Positions 1 to 6,693 of a DNA stretch of 9,331 nt are shown here, piece by piece. The DNA is from Desulfobacteraceae bacterium (GTDB taxonomy: Bacteria > Desulfobacterota > DSM-4660 > Desulfatiglandales > Desulfatiglandaceae). Where the stretch lies: NCBI GenBank assembly GCA_013203065.1, contig JABMQV010000444.1, forward strand, positions 1 to 9,331, written 5' to 3'. The position numbers and the translations under genes were made by a program. The first letter of the stretch is position 1. Each line of letters starts with the position of its first letter. The notes beneath the pieces are model-generated. The model was not told the origin of the DNA and ran no database searches. It saw nothing but the letters and a program-made list of their open reading frames with translations.

Positions 1-126
1 GCGTAATTTTCATGCGACCCGGCCAATTTTCTTAATCTTTTTCTGGAATTGCAGATCCTTATTTTGGAATTGGAGATGGGTTCGGTCTCGTAACCGGAGC
101 CCATGGATGGTTTTTCCCCACATCAA

Positions 127-155
127 TTGACACACCGCACTGATTGTTCTAAATT
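127..155 (+). promoter_or_regulatory. possible sigma70 promoter upstream of the CsgG/FlgO-like gene
   Basis: A perfect TTGACA (127-132) is followed after 17 bases by TAAATT (150-155), a four-of-six match to TATAAT. If active, transcription would start near 162 and leave a leader of roughly 145 bases before the ATG at 306. The -10 is weak and the leader is long, so this is only a candidate. Confidence 0.3.
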
Positions 156-248
156 TATACCGATGTTGCAAAAAAACACCTGTTGTTGCAGCATGGAACC
201 ATGAGCGTTGGTCATTTGTCATTGGATGCGGGGTAATTTCTCAATAAC

Positions 249-293
249 ATGACTTTCGTTCACGCACTAAATTGAGATGATTTCCGTCACGCA
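249..293 (+). repeat. imperfect direct repeat pair just before the gene at 306
   Basis: Copy one (249-266, ATGACTTTCGTTCACGCA) and copy two (277-293, ATGATTTCCGTCACGCA) match except for one inserted base and two substitutions. Their centres lie about 27-28 bases apart and the second ends 12 bases before the start codon. Such a pair could bind a regulator or could be chance. The second copy abuts the weak ribosome binding site. Confidence 0.4.
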
Positions 294-305
294 AGGCAGG
301 AAAAG

Positions 306-1085
306 ATGATCAGGATGACCAGGAGAGACAGCATTTTCCAAAAGGCGTTCCTGTGGGGATCGGTCTTTGTGTGGCTTACGTTCCTTGTGCCGGAGATTTG
401 GGCCCAGACCTTTGATTTTGATGAAGGGCTCAAGGTTCTTGCCGAAGGTCTCGTTTCAGTGAAAAAAGAGGCGCTGAGGGACAAGAAGATCGCAGTTTTT
501 GGAATCATCGAAAGCAAGTCAGAGAAAAGGTGGGAGATCTCTTCTCATATTGAAGACGGGATAGTGGACGTGCTCGTAAACCAGGGCTATACCCTCATAG
601 AGAGGAGGAGAATCGAAGATATCATCAAGAAGGAACTCAAGAAGAAAGTTGACCTGTGGTTTGACGAGGCCCGGGTCGCCCAATTCGGAAAGCTTGTGGG
701 CGCCGACGTTGTTATCACGGGCAATTATGTTCGATGGGGCCGCGGGATGCTCAGGATCAGCATACGAGCCATCAATGTCTCGGACGGAAAGGTTCTGGCT
801 GCCAGCAAAGTGAAGATCCACACAGACAGGATAGCGGACCTGCTCAAACCTGTGAAAGAAGAAGGTGCCGGCCCGGAAGGGGATAAGGCCGCCAGCAGAC
901 CAGAAGCCAAGAGTCAAACCAAGGGCCCCGGGGACCGGGCCAAAACGCCGACCCCTTCCGCCCAACAGATGGGATCCTTTTGCTGCGATCAATTTGGGAA
1001 CAGGCGCTGCGCCATTGTTCAGCCTTTCCCGCTGGGGGCGCCCTGTTTTTGCCCAGGGCAGGGCCATGGTTATACGTGCCAATAA
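306..1085 (+). CDS. exported CsgG/FlgO-like protein with cysteine-rich C-terminal tail
   Basis: 259 residues. The N-terminus is a signal peptide: basic residues RR at 6-7, a hydrophobic core at about 14-29 and a likely cut after IWA (31-33). There is no lipobox cysteine, so the mature protein should be periplasmic or secreted. Residues 37-175 resemble the CsgG/FlgO-type fold: a KIAVFGI strand (61-67), an amphipathic stretch ending in a YTLIERRRIEDIIKKEL segment (95-111), a VGADVVITGNY strand (131-141) and an INVSDGKVLAA segment (156-166). In that superfamily the fold is used in outer-membrane or flagellar-associated assembly proteins. A charged, proline- and lysine-rich linker (about 182-222) leads to a tail with six cysteines (226, 227, 235, 247, 249, 258), an even number that fits disulfides outside the cytoplasm. 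The start at 306 is preceded only by a modest GCAGG; ATG 315 is an in-frame alternative. The 87-base gap to the next gene has no obvious terminator. The specific role is unknown. Confidence 0.8.
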   Translation: MIRMTRRDSIFQKAFLWGSVFVWLTFLVPEIWAQTFDFDEGLKVLAEGLVSVKKEALRDKKIAVFGIIESKSEKRWEISSHIEDGIVDVLVNQGYTLIERRRIEDIIKKELKKKVDLWFDEARVAQFGKLVGADVVITGNYVRWGRGMLRISIRAINVSDGKVLAASKVKIHTDRIADLLKPVKEEGAGPEGDKAASRPEAKSQTKGPGDRAKTPTPSAQQMGSFCCDQFGNRRCAIVQPFPLGAPCFCPGQGHGYTCQ

Positions 1086-1158
1086 CAGGCCGGCTGCTGA
1101 AAAATCCAGCAAAGAAGGAGATCATAAAAACATCTGTTGATTAACCGATCTTAGGCAC

Positions 1159-1165
1159 AGGAGGT
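1159..1165 (+). promoter_or_regulatory. strong ribosome binding site setting the start at 1173
   Basis: AGGAGGT lies eight bases (counted from GGAGG) before ATG 1173. A TTG codon at 1167 is also in frame but overlaps this region too closely to be used, so the site selects ATG 1173. Confidence 0.85.
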
Positions 1166-1172
1166 ATTGACC

Positions 1173-2366
1173 ATGAAAAGATACGTGATTGTTGGAAATG
1201 GAGTTGCAGGGACCACTGCGGCGGAAAATATTCGAAAACTGGATCAAGAAGGGACGATTACTATCCTTACAAATGAGGACCTTCCCTTCTATTACAGGAT
1301 AAGGCTGAACGAATATCTCTCCGGTAATCTCAAGGAGGAAGAGCTTCTGGCAAAAAAGGCCGTATGGTATAAGGATCTTGAAATTGATTTGAAGTTGCAG
1401 TCGCCCATTGTCGGCGGTGATCCTCAAGAAAAGGTCTTGTTTGATGAAGACAAAGGGGGATTTTTCTACGATACGTTGCTGATTGCAACGGGGAGCCACT
1501 CATTTATACCCCCCATAACAGGGTCCGAAAAAAAGGGGGCCTTTGCCATCCGGTCCATCCAGGACTGTCGGGGAATTAGCGGTTGGGCCAAGAAGGCAGA
1601 GGAGGTGGTGCTCATCGGCGGGGGGCTGTTGGGACTCGAGGCCGGAAACGCACTCCTGAAACTCGGACTCAAGGTCACGGTGGTGGAATTCTTTCCGAGG
1701 CTCCTCCCAAGACAATTGGATGACGATGGGGCCAAGAGGCTCCAGACGATCATGGAGGGAATGGGGTTCTCTTTCCGCCTCGGCGCCAAGACCCAGGAAA
1801 TCACCGGCGATAATGAAGTGACCGGTGTCTCATTGGAAGGGGGCGAGAGCCTGAATGCCCAGATGGTCGTCATATCAGCCGGTGTGCGTCCAAACATGGA
1901 ACTTGCCCGGCCTCTGGGCCTTGAGACAGACAAAGGCATCAAGATTGATGAATATCTTCGGACCAACCAGCCGGATATCTATTCTGCAGGTGACGTTGCC
2001 GAGTTTAAAGGGATGCCCTATGGAATCTGGCCTGCGGCAATGGAGCAGGGGAAGATCGCTGGTACAAACATGGCGGGCGGGAGTTTGGTTTACGAGGGAA
2101 CCATCATGGCCAATACCTTGAAGGTGGTTGGCGTGGATTTGGCCTCGGCAGGAGAGATCGACGCAGACGGGAAGTTCGACGCCAAGGTGGTCACGGATGA
2201 AAAGACCTACAAGAAAATCGTGATTGATAATAATCTGATCATCGGCTGTATCATGCTCGGGGATAAGAAGGGATTCAACAAGATTACGCGAATGATGTCT
2301 GAAAAGCGCAGCCTTACGGAGATAGGGGATGATCTCAAGGCCGAGGGATTTGATCCGGGAGCCTGA
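1173..2366 (+). CDS. FAD-dependent NAD(P)H oxidoreductase (NADH:rubredoxin reductase / NirB N-terminal type)
   Basis: 397 residues, cytoplasmic. Visible motifs are an N-terminal dinucleotide fold GNGVAG (8-13) for the FAD ADP moiety, a LLIATGS strand (102-108), a central NAD(P)-binding GGGLLGLEAG (149-158) and a second FAD motif IYSAGDVAEF (269-278). Together these make a class of pyridine nucleotide-disulfide oxidoreductase that passes electrons from NAD(P)H through FAD to a small redox protein or domain. There is no CxxxxC redox-active disulfide beside the first FAD motif, so it is not a glutathione or dihydrolipoamide reductase. The LPRQLDDDGAKRL segment (178-190) and the C-terminal domain (about 310-397) resemble rubredoxin reductases and the N-terminal part of NirB. 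No rubredoxin, rubrerythrin or siroheme/Fe-S domain is encoded nearby, so the acceptor is unknown. The 3' end abuts or overlaps the helicase gene, which implies co-transcription. Confidence 0.88.
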   Translation: MKRYVIVGNGVAGTTAAENIRKLDQEGTITILTNEDLPFYYRIRLNEYLSGNLKEEELLAKKAVWYKDLEIDLKLQSPIVGGDPQEKVLFDEDKGGFFYDTLLIATGSHSFIPPITGSEKKGAFAIRSIQDCRGISGWAKKAEEVVLIGGGLLGLEAGNALLKLGLKVTVVEFFPRLLPRQLDDDGAKRLQTIMEGMGFSFRLGAKTQEITGDNEVTGVSLEGGESLNAQMVVISAGVRPNMELARPLGLETDKGIKIDEYLRTNQPDIYSAGDVAEFKGMPYGIWPAAMEQGKIAGTNMAGGSLVYEGTIMANTLKVVGVDLASAGEIDADGKFDAKVVTDEKTYKKIVIDNNLIIGCIMLGDKKGFNKITRMMSEKRSLTEIGDDLKAEGFDPGA

Positions 2367-2376
2367 TATCAGCCTT

Positions 2377-4335
2377 ATGTCATCCCCCCCCGTCACCGTC
2401 CAGGAGATCCTTGGCCAAGAGGGAAAGCTGGCCCGTTCCCTCGAGGGTTTCGAGTTTCGCTCCTCTCAGATCCAGATGGCCCTTCTGGTAAGGGACTGCC
2501 TCCAAGAAAAACTCCCATCCGTGATAGAAGCCGGGACAGGTACCGGAAAGACATTCGGTTATCTTGTTCCCGTCATCTTGAGCGGGAAAAAGACGGTCAT
2601 CTCTACCGGAACAAAAAATCTTCAGGAACAGATCTACTCCAAAGACCTGCCCCTTCTCGAAGGTGCCACCGGCCTCCGGGCCAATGCCATGATCATGAAG
2701 GGGAGAAAGAACTATCTCTGTCTTCACAGATACCACCAATACATTTCCCAGGCCTCACCATTGACCCCGGGTCTTCAAGAGACGAGGCGGAGAATAGAAA
2801 AATGGCTCACGGAGACAGAGTTCGCCGACCGGGCAGAGCTTGCATGGTTGGGAGATGATGACATCCTATGGGATGGCGTATCATCCACCTCGGACCAGTG
2901 TTTGGGTTCAGAGTGCATGTTTTTGGATAAGTGTTTTCTTGGCAGGCTCCGGAGCAGGGCCGCCAAGTCCAAGATCATCATTGTGAATCATTATCTCTTT
3001 TTTGCGGACCTAAAAGTCAAAAGGGGGGGATTTGGAGAGATTATCCCCCGATTTCAGGTAGCTGTGTTTGACGAGGCTCACAAGATAGAAGAGATTGCCA
3101 CTTCCTATCTTGGAGATAGTCTGAGCACCAATCAGTTGGTTGAGCTGGCAACCGATATAGAAAAAGAGATCAAAGACCTGCCGGATCCGGCCACGACCAA
3201 GGCAAAAAGGCAGTTAGCTGCCATCAGGTCCGCATCAGAACAGATAAGAGGCTTTTTTGACGGCCAAGAGGGGAAGGGAATTCTGGACGAGGAGACCCTC
3301 TTGAATCTAAGGCAAGGCCCGGCCAGGAAGGCCATTGGAGGGCTCAGAAATATTCGAGAAGCCCCGGGCCTCAGGGAGCTTAAGAGTCTTACCCTTCAGA
3401 CACTTCTGTCCAGGGCGGGTGAACTGGGCCAGCTATTGGAAGAGATTCTAAGAACGAGGGACATTGGTTGGTTGAACTGGTATGAAAGGCGAAAGAGGAG
3501 CCTTTTGCTCCATACATCACCCCTTGACATATCCGAGCGCCTCGATGAACTCCTCTACCAAAAGGTGAAGACCGTGATCTTTACCTCTGCCACCATTTCT
3601 ACAAATGGGAACTTTGATTTTATCCGCTCGCGCCTTGGACTTCATGACGAGGCCCGTGAGTCCATCTATCCCTCCCACTTCGATTTTGGGAGACAGACCC
3701 TACTGTACATTCCCAGAGATCTGCCCGTCCCAAGTGACCCGGAATTCGGCCAAGAGGCTGCAGGAAGGATTATTGATATATTGAAGATAACAGAAGGCAG
3801 GGCCCTGGTCCTCTTCACGAGCTATCATAACCTGAACATCGCCTATGAGGTGTTGAGAGACAAGATCCCCTATCGTATCAAAAGACAGGGCCATGCGCCT
3901 AGGACGGTGCTTCTGGATGAATTCAGAAGCGATATCCATTCGGTCCTTTTGGCCACAAGCTCATTCTGGCAGGGTATTGATGTACCCGGAGAGGCCTTGA
4001 GCTGCCTGATTATCGATAAGCTCCCGTTTGATTCCCCCGGTGAGCCGCTGATCGCTGCCAGGATCACTGTCATCCACGACCGAGGAGGGAACCCCTTTTT
4101 TGAATATCAAGTACCATCGGCCATCATTTCCCTCAAACAAGGCCTCGGGAGACTCATAAGAAAGAACTCCGATAGGGGTGTATTGTCCATCCTCGACAAC
4201 AGGATCATGACCAGCAGATACGGAAAACTATTCCTGCAGAGCCTCCCGCCCATCCCCATAAGCCACAGCCTGTCAGATATCACCCGTTTTTTTGAAGCGG
4301 AAAAGGCGGCCGACGATTGTGAAAGGAGCAACTGA
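2377..4335 (+). CDS. dinG: DinG/XPD-family ATP-dependent DNA helicase with 4Fe-4S cluster
   Basis: 652 residues from ATG 2377. Superfamily 2 helicase motifs occur in order: Walker A GTGTGKT (53-59), motif Ia around VISTGTKNL (74-82), DEAH box (232-235), SAT (404-406), WQGIDVPGE (531-539) and QGLGRLIR (588-595). Four cysteines, C115 and then C175-x4-C180-x5-C186, match the spacing of the E. coli DinG iron-sulfur cluster. Family knowledge gives a 5'-to-3' helicase that unwinds forked DNA, D-loops, R-loops or G-quadruplexes in repair and replication-transcription conflicts. The length is nearer YoaA than E. coli DinG, so the symbol is at family level only. The start is uncertain: ATG 2329, inside the upstream gene, has a GGAG seven bases before it and would add 16 residues. 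I prefer 2377 because homologues typically begin close to the ILGxxGxLARxLxGFEFR segment, though 2377 lacks a clear ribosome binding site. Confidence 0.9.
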   Translation: MSSPPVTVQEILGQEGKLARSLEGFEFRSSQIQMALLVRDCLQEKLPSVIEAGTGTGKTFGYLVPVILSGKKTVISTGTKNLQEQIYSKDLPLLEGATGLRANAMIMKGRKNYLCLHRYHQYISQASPLTPGLQETRRRIEKWLTETEFADRAELAWLGDDDILWDGVSSTSDQCLGSECMFLDKCFLGRLRSRAAKSKIIIVNHYLFFADLKVKRGGFGEIIPRFQVAVFDEAHKIEEIATSYLGDSLSTNQLVELATDIEKEIKDLPDPATTKAKRQLAAIRSASEQIRGFFDGQEGKGILDEETLLNLRQGPARKAIGGLRNIREAPGLRELKSLTLQTLLSRAGELGQLLEEILRTRDIGWLNWYERRKRSLLLHTSPLDISERLDELLYQKVKTVIFTSATISTNGNFDFIRSRLGLHDEARESIYPSHFDFGRQTLLYIPRDLPVPSDPEFGQEAAGRIIDILKITEGRALVLFTSYHNLNIAYEVLRDKIPYRIKRQGHAPRTVLLDEFRSDIHSVLLATSSFWQGIDVPGEALSCLIIDKLPFDSPGEPLIAARITVIHDRGGNPFFEYQVPSAIISLKQGLGRLIRKNSDRGVLSILDNRIMTSRYGKLFLQSLPPIPISHSLSDITRFFEAEKAADDCERSN

Positions 4336-4908
4336 ATGCCACAAAAATGGAAAGTGATATCCAGCAAGCGTGATAAATCCTATAGGGTCTTCAGCCTGAG
4401 AACGGACAGGGCCCGTTCACCGCGCACTCGCCAGGAACACGATTTTTTTATCCTTGAATCCTCATCCTGGATAAATGTGATTCCACTGACCCCTCAAAAT
4501 GAGGTGGTTATGGTCCGGCAATACCGCCATGGAACCCGGGAAGTTACTCTGGAAATCCCGGGTGGCCTTGTGGAGAGACAGGACACCCCCGAAGGAGCGG
4601 CCAGCAGAGAACTCCAAGAAGAAACCGGATACCGTGCCTCTGACATGGTTCTCCTGGGAAGTGTCCATCCCAATCCGGCCATTCAGAACAATCAGTGCTA
4701 CACCTTCCTCGCGCGGGATGTCTTCCCCGCTGGCGCACAGCAACAAGATGAAAAAGAGGACATAGAGGTTCGGCTCTACCCCCTTTCGGAGGTCCCTCAC
4801 CTGATCAGGGAAGGGCAGATTACCCATGCCCTTGTGCTGGCAGCCTTTTACAGGTTCTATATGGAATATCAGCCTGGCCATTCAGGAGAAACCTGGCCTC
4901 GAGGCTGA
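4336..4908 (+). CDS. Nudix hydrolase, ADP-ribose pyrophosphatase-like
   Basis: 190 residues. The Nudix box spans about G77-Y99 and contains RELQEETGY (91-99), the metal-binding core. The usual first glutamate of the box (Gx5E) is replaced by aspartate D83; Mg2+ binding rests mainly on the REUxEE part, so activity is likely kept. The flanking sequence VRQYRHGTREVTLEIPGG (60-77) and the NPAIQNNQCYTFLA segment (113-126) resemble the ADP-ribose pyrophosphatase (NudF) branch, which splits ADP-ribose to AMP and ribose 5-phosphate. The start codon immediately follows the helicase stop (TGA 4333-4335, ATG 4336), with AAAGGAG eight bases upstream inside the helicase gene, so translational coupling is probable. 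Residues 1-40 are not a signal peptide, so the enzyme is cytoplasmic. The true substrate (ADP-ribose, GDP-mannose or another nucleoside diphosphate sugar) cannot be fixed from sequence. Confidence 0.88.
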   Translation: MPQKWKVISSKRDKSYRVFSLRTDRARSPRTRQEHDFFILESSSWINVIPLTPQNEVVMVRQYRHGTREVTLEIPGGLVERQDTPEGAASRELQEETGYRASDMVLLGSVHPNPAIQNNQCYTFLARDVFPAGAQQQDEKEDIEVRLYPLSEVPHLIREGQITHALVLAAFYRFYMEYQPGHSGETWPRG

Positions 4909-5048
4909 TCATTCCGGAAACCCCAACTATCTGCCGGGCCCCACGGTGCCCGAGATTATTGAGAACTTATCAATTTGATTGAAAAGCTATTGTTTTTGTT
5001 GTCAAATCGCTTGGGGAATTACCGAAATAATTTCACACTGCTCTGGCC

Positions 5049-5055
5049 GGGAGGT
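5049..5055 (+). promoter_or_regulatory. ribosome binding site setting the start of the octaheme cytochrome
   Basis: GGGAGGT lies four to five bases before ATG 5060 and selects that codon. The same frame stays open back to a TTG at 4979, but those extra 27 residues would precede the signal peptide and have no ribosome binding site. Confidence 0.8.
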
Positions 5056-5059
5056 CATC

Positions 5060-6544
5060 ATGAAAATTTCCCTTCTTTGTCTTCTGATATTTTTTTCCTT
5101 TGAAACCGGAGTGGGCGGGGCCCAGGCACCCGTGAGTGAAGATACTGAGGCCTGTATTGAATGCCACGCCGCCATCCATCCCGGCATTGTTTCCGAATGG
5201 AAAAAGAGCCGCCACGCGCGGATAAGCCCTGAAACAGCCCTAAAGAAGAAGCGGTTAGAAAGGCTGGTCTCTTCCAAAAAGATACCTGCGGAACTTATCA
5301 AAAAGGCCGTCGGCTGCGCCGAGTGTCACACCCGGAATCCGGCAACACATAAAGATACCTTCGAGCACAATGACTTCCAGGTTCACGTGGTTGTTACCCC
5401 GCAGGACTGTGCCACGTGCCATGCCACAGAGGCACAACAATATGGCAGGAATCTAATGTCACACGCTTACGGTAACCTTATGAACAACACGCTGTACCAG
5501 GACCTGGTAAAGGCGGTCAACGGCACCCAGTCCTTTAAGGACATGAAGACGACGCTAACCCCTCCCGATCCGGAAACCAACGCCGATTCCTGCCTTTACT
5601 GTCACGGTACCGTGGTAAAAGTCAAAGGGATGAAAAAGGTGGAGACCGAGATGGGGGAGATGGAATTCCCTCTTCTTTCGGGGTGGCCCAACCAGGGTGT
5701 TGGCCGCATCAACCCGGACGGAAGCCTGGGATCCTGCGCAGCCTGCCACAGCCGTCACCAATTCTCCATTTCAATGGCAAGAAAGCCTTACACCTGTGCG
5801 GAATGCCACAAGGGGCCTGATGTCCCTGCATACCCGGTTTACCAGGTAAGCAAGCATGGCAACATATTTTCTTCCTCAAACAGGGAGTGGAACTTTGAGG
5901 CCGTTCCCTGGCGTGTCGGGAAAGATTTCACAGCCCCTACCTGTGCCGCGTGTCATGCCAGCCTGGTGGTTTCTGGAGATGGCGAGGTCATCGCGGAAAG
6001 GACCCACCAAATGAATAACCGGCTCCCCTGGAGGCTCTTCGGATTGATTTATGCACACCCCCACCCAAGATCGCCCGACACCTCGGTCATCAGAAACAAG
6101 GCCGGGCTTCCACTGCCCACGGAACTGACGGGGGGACCCGCAAGGGAATACGTGATTGCCCCTGAAGAGGAAGAGACCAGACTCACGCGCCTTAAAAAGA
6201 TCTGTCTCTCCTGTCACGCCACTGGCTGGGTGGATGGGCATTTTGCCCGCCTCAAAAACACCCTGAAGACCACCAACAGGATGACTTTGACCGCAACCAG
6301 AATCCTGCTCTCGGCCTGGGAAAAAGGGGTTGCCCGGGGACCTTCACAGAAGGGGAACATCTTTGATGAGGCCATCGAGAAGATGTGGGTGGAACAGTGG
6401 TTGTTCTATGCAAATACCACCAGATTTGCGTCCGCCATGGCTGGCGCCGACTACGGGGCCTTTGCAAACGGTCGGTGGTATCTTTCAAAAAACATACAGA
6501 AGATGCTTGACTGGCTCGAATTGAAGATGAGGATGAAGAAATAG
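5060..6544 (+). CDS. secreted octaheme cytochrome c, hydroxylamine oxidoreductase (HAO) family
   Basis: 494 residues. An N-terminal signal peptide (hydrophobic core about 4-19, likely cut near GGA-QA at 21) sends it to the periplasm, where c-type hemes are attached. Eight CxxCH motifs begin at C32, C86, C117, C178, C226, C246, C295 and C382. The count, their distribution, histidines such as those in EWKKSRH (46-52) and YQVSKHG (261-267) that could be distal ligands, and the roughly 110-residue helical C-terminus after the last heme all fit the HAO family. Family members either oxidise hydroxylamine or hydrazine, using a tyrosine-crosslinked P460 heme, or, in non-crosslinked relatives, are thought to reduce nitrite or hydroxylamine. 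Y450, Y465 and Y474 lie in the region that would supply the crosslink, but without an alignment I cannot say which, if any, corresponds to it. No quinol dehydrogenase, NrfH-like or other cytochrome gene is adjacent. Direction of catalysis is therefore open; a reductive role fits an anaerobic host best. Confidence 0.88.
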   Translation: MKISLLCLLIFFSFETGVGGAQAPVSEDTEACIECHAAIHPGIVSEWKKSRHARISPETALKKKRLERLVSSKKIPAELIKKAVGCAECHTRNPATHKDTFEHNDFQVHVVVTPQDCATCHATEAQQYGRNLMSHAYGNLMNNTLYQDLVKAVNGTQSFKDMKTTLTPPDPETNADSCLYCHGTVVKVKGMKKVETEMGEMEFPLLSGWPNQGVGRINPDGSLGSCAACHSRHQFSISMARKPYTCAECHKGPDVPAYPVYQVSKHGNIFSSSNREWNFEAVPWRVGKDFTAPTCAACHASLVVSGDGEVIAERTHQMNNRLPWRLFGLIYAHPHPRSPDTSVIRNKAGLPLPTELTGGPAREYVIAPEEEETRLTRLKKICLSCHATGWVDGHFARLKNTLKTTNRMTLTATRILLSAWEKGVARGPSQKGNIFDEAIEKMWVEQWLFYANTTRFASAMAGADYGAFANGRWYLSKNIQKMLDWLELKMRMKK

Positions 6545-6650
6545 CTGGTGAAGGGAGCAGACAGTTCTCCTCAGGGACAACCTGGACACTGAACACAAAA
6601 TTCTCATAGACATCACCAAGGGATCATGCTATCTGAAGGACCTCAAAATT

Positions 6651-6659
6651 TGTTATAAT
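6651..6659 (+). promoter_or_regulatory. extended -10 promoter of the ppiD-like gene
   Basis: TGTTATAAT matches the extended -10 consensus TGnTATAAT exactly. No good -35 lies 17 bases upstream (ATCTGA at 6631), which is common for extended -10 promoters. Transcription would start near 6666, giving a leader of about 28 bases with AGGAGG (6679-6684) nine bases before ATG 6694. The gene can therefore be expressed separately from the upstream cytochrome. Confidence 0.6.
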
Positions 6660-6674
6660 CAACAATCAACAATC
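6657..6674 (+). repeat. heptad tandem repeat (AATCAAC)n over the promoter
   Basis: AATCAAC is repeated twice and followed by a partial AATC (about 2.6 copies). It overlaps the end of the -10 element and the expected transcription start, and stops just before the ribosome binding site. Slippage would change the leader length without touching the coding sequence. Confidence 0.65.
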
Positions 6675-6693
6675 TTTTAGGAGGACTCACTGA

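Larger units (their letters stand above)
1..305. other. gene-free left edge with short repeats
   Basis: No reading frame here looks like a real gene. The longest, on the minus strand at 10-222, has no recognisable family and no clear ribosome binding site. The stretch holds a 13-base direct repeat with one mismatch (44-56 and 65-77, copies 21 bases apart). It also holds two tandem heptads (GTCATTT GTCATTG, 211-224), two TGTTGCA copies (164-170, 184-190), a possible promoter near 127-155 and a repeated box at 249-266 and 277-293. It reads as intergenic DNA before the gene at 306. Confidence 0.6.

Noticed and set aside
10..222. 70-residue minus-strand open frame at the left edge
   Set aside because: No family resemblance and no ribosome binding site, and part of it is made by a 21-base-spaced direct repeat. 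It looks like chance.
1095..1111. Small hairpin TGCTG/CAGCA after the CsgG/FlgO-like gene
   Set aside because: Weak stem and no T-run downstream; it does not separate the two transcripts with any confidence.
519..1112. Long minus-strand open frame opposite the CsgG/FlgO-like gene
   Set aside because: Antisense shadow; the plus-strand frame has a signal peptide and a recognisable fold.
4935..4952. Possible terminator hairpin after the Nudix gene (CGGGC, 8-base loop, GCCCG)
   Set aside because: Only a five-base stem and no following T-run, so not a convincing intrinsic terminator.
4969..4979. FNR-like site before the cytochrome gene
   Set aside because: The half-sites ATCAA and TTGAT are in the reverse order and one base apart, which does not match TTGATnnnnATCAA.
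4979..5059. 27-residue N-terminal extension of the octaheme cytochrome
   Set aside because: It would start at TTG without a ribosome binding site and put residues before a normal signal peptide; ATG 5060 has GGGAGGT in place.
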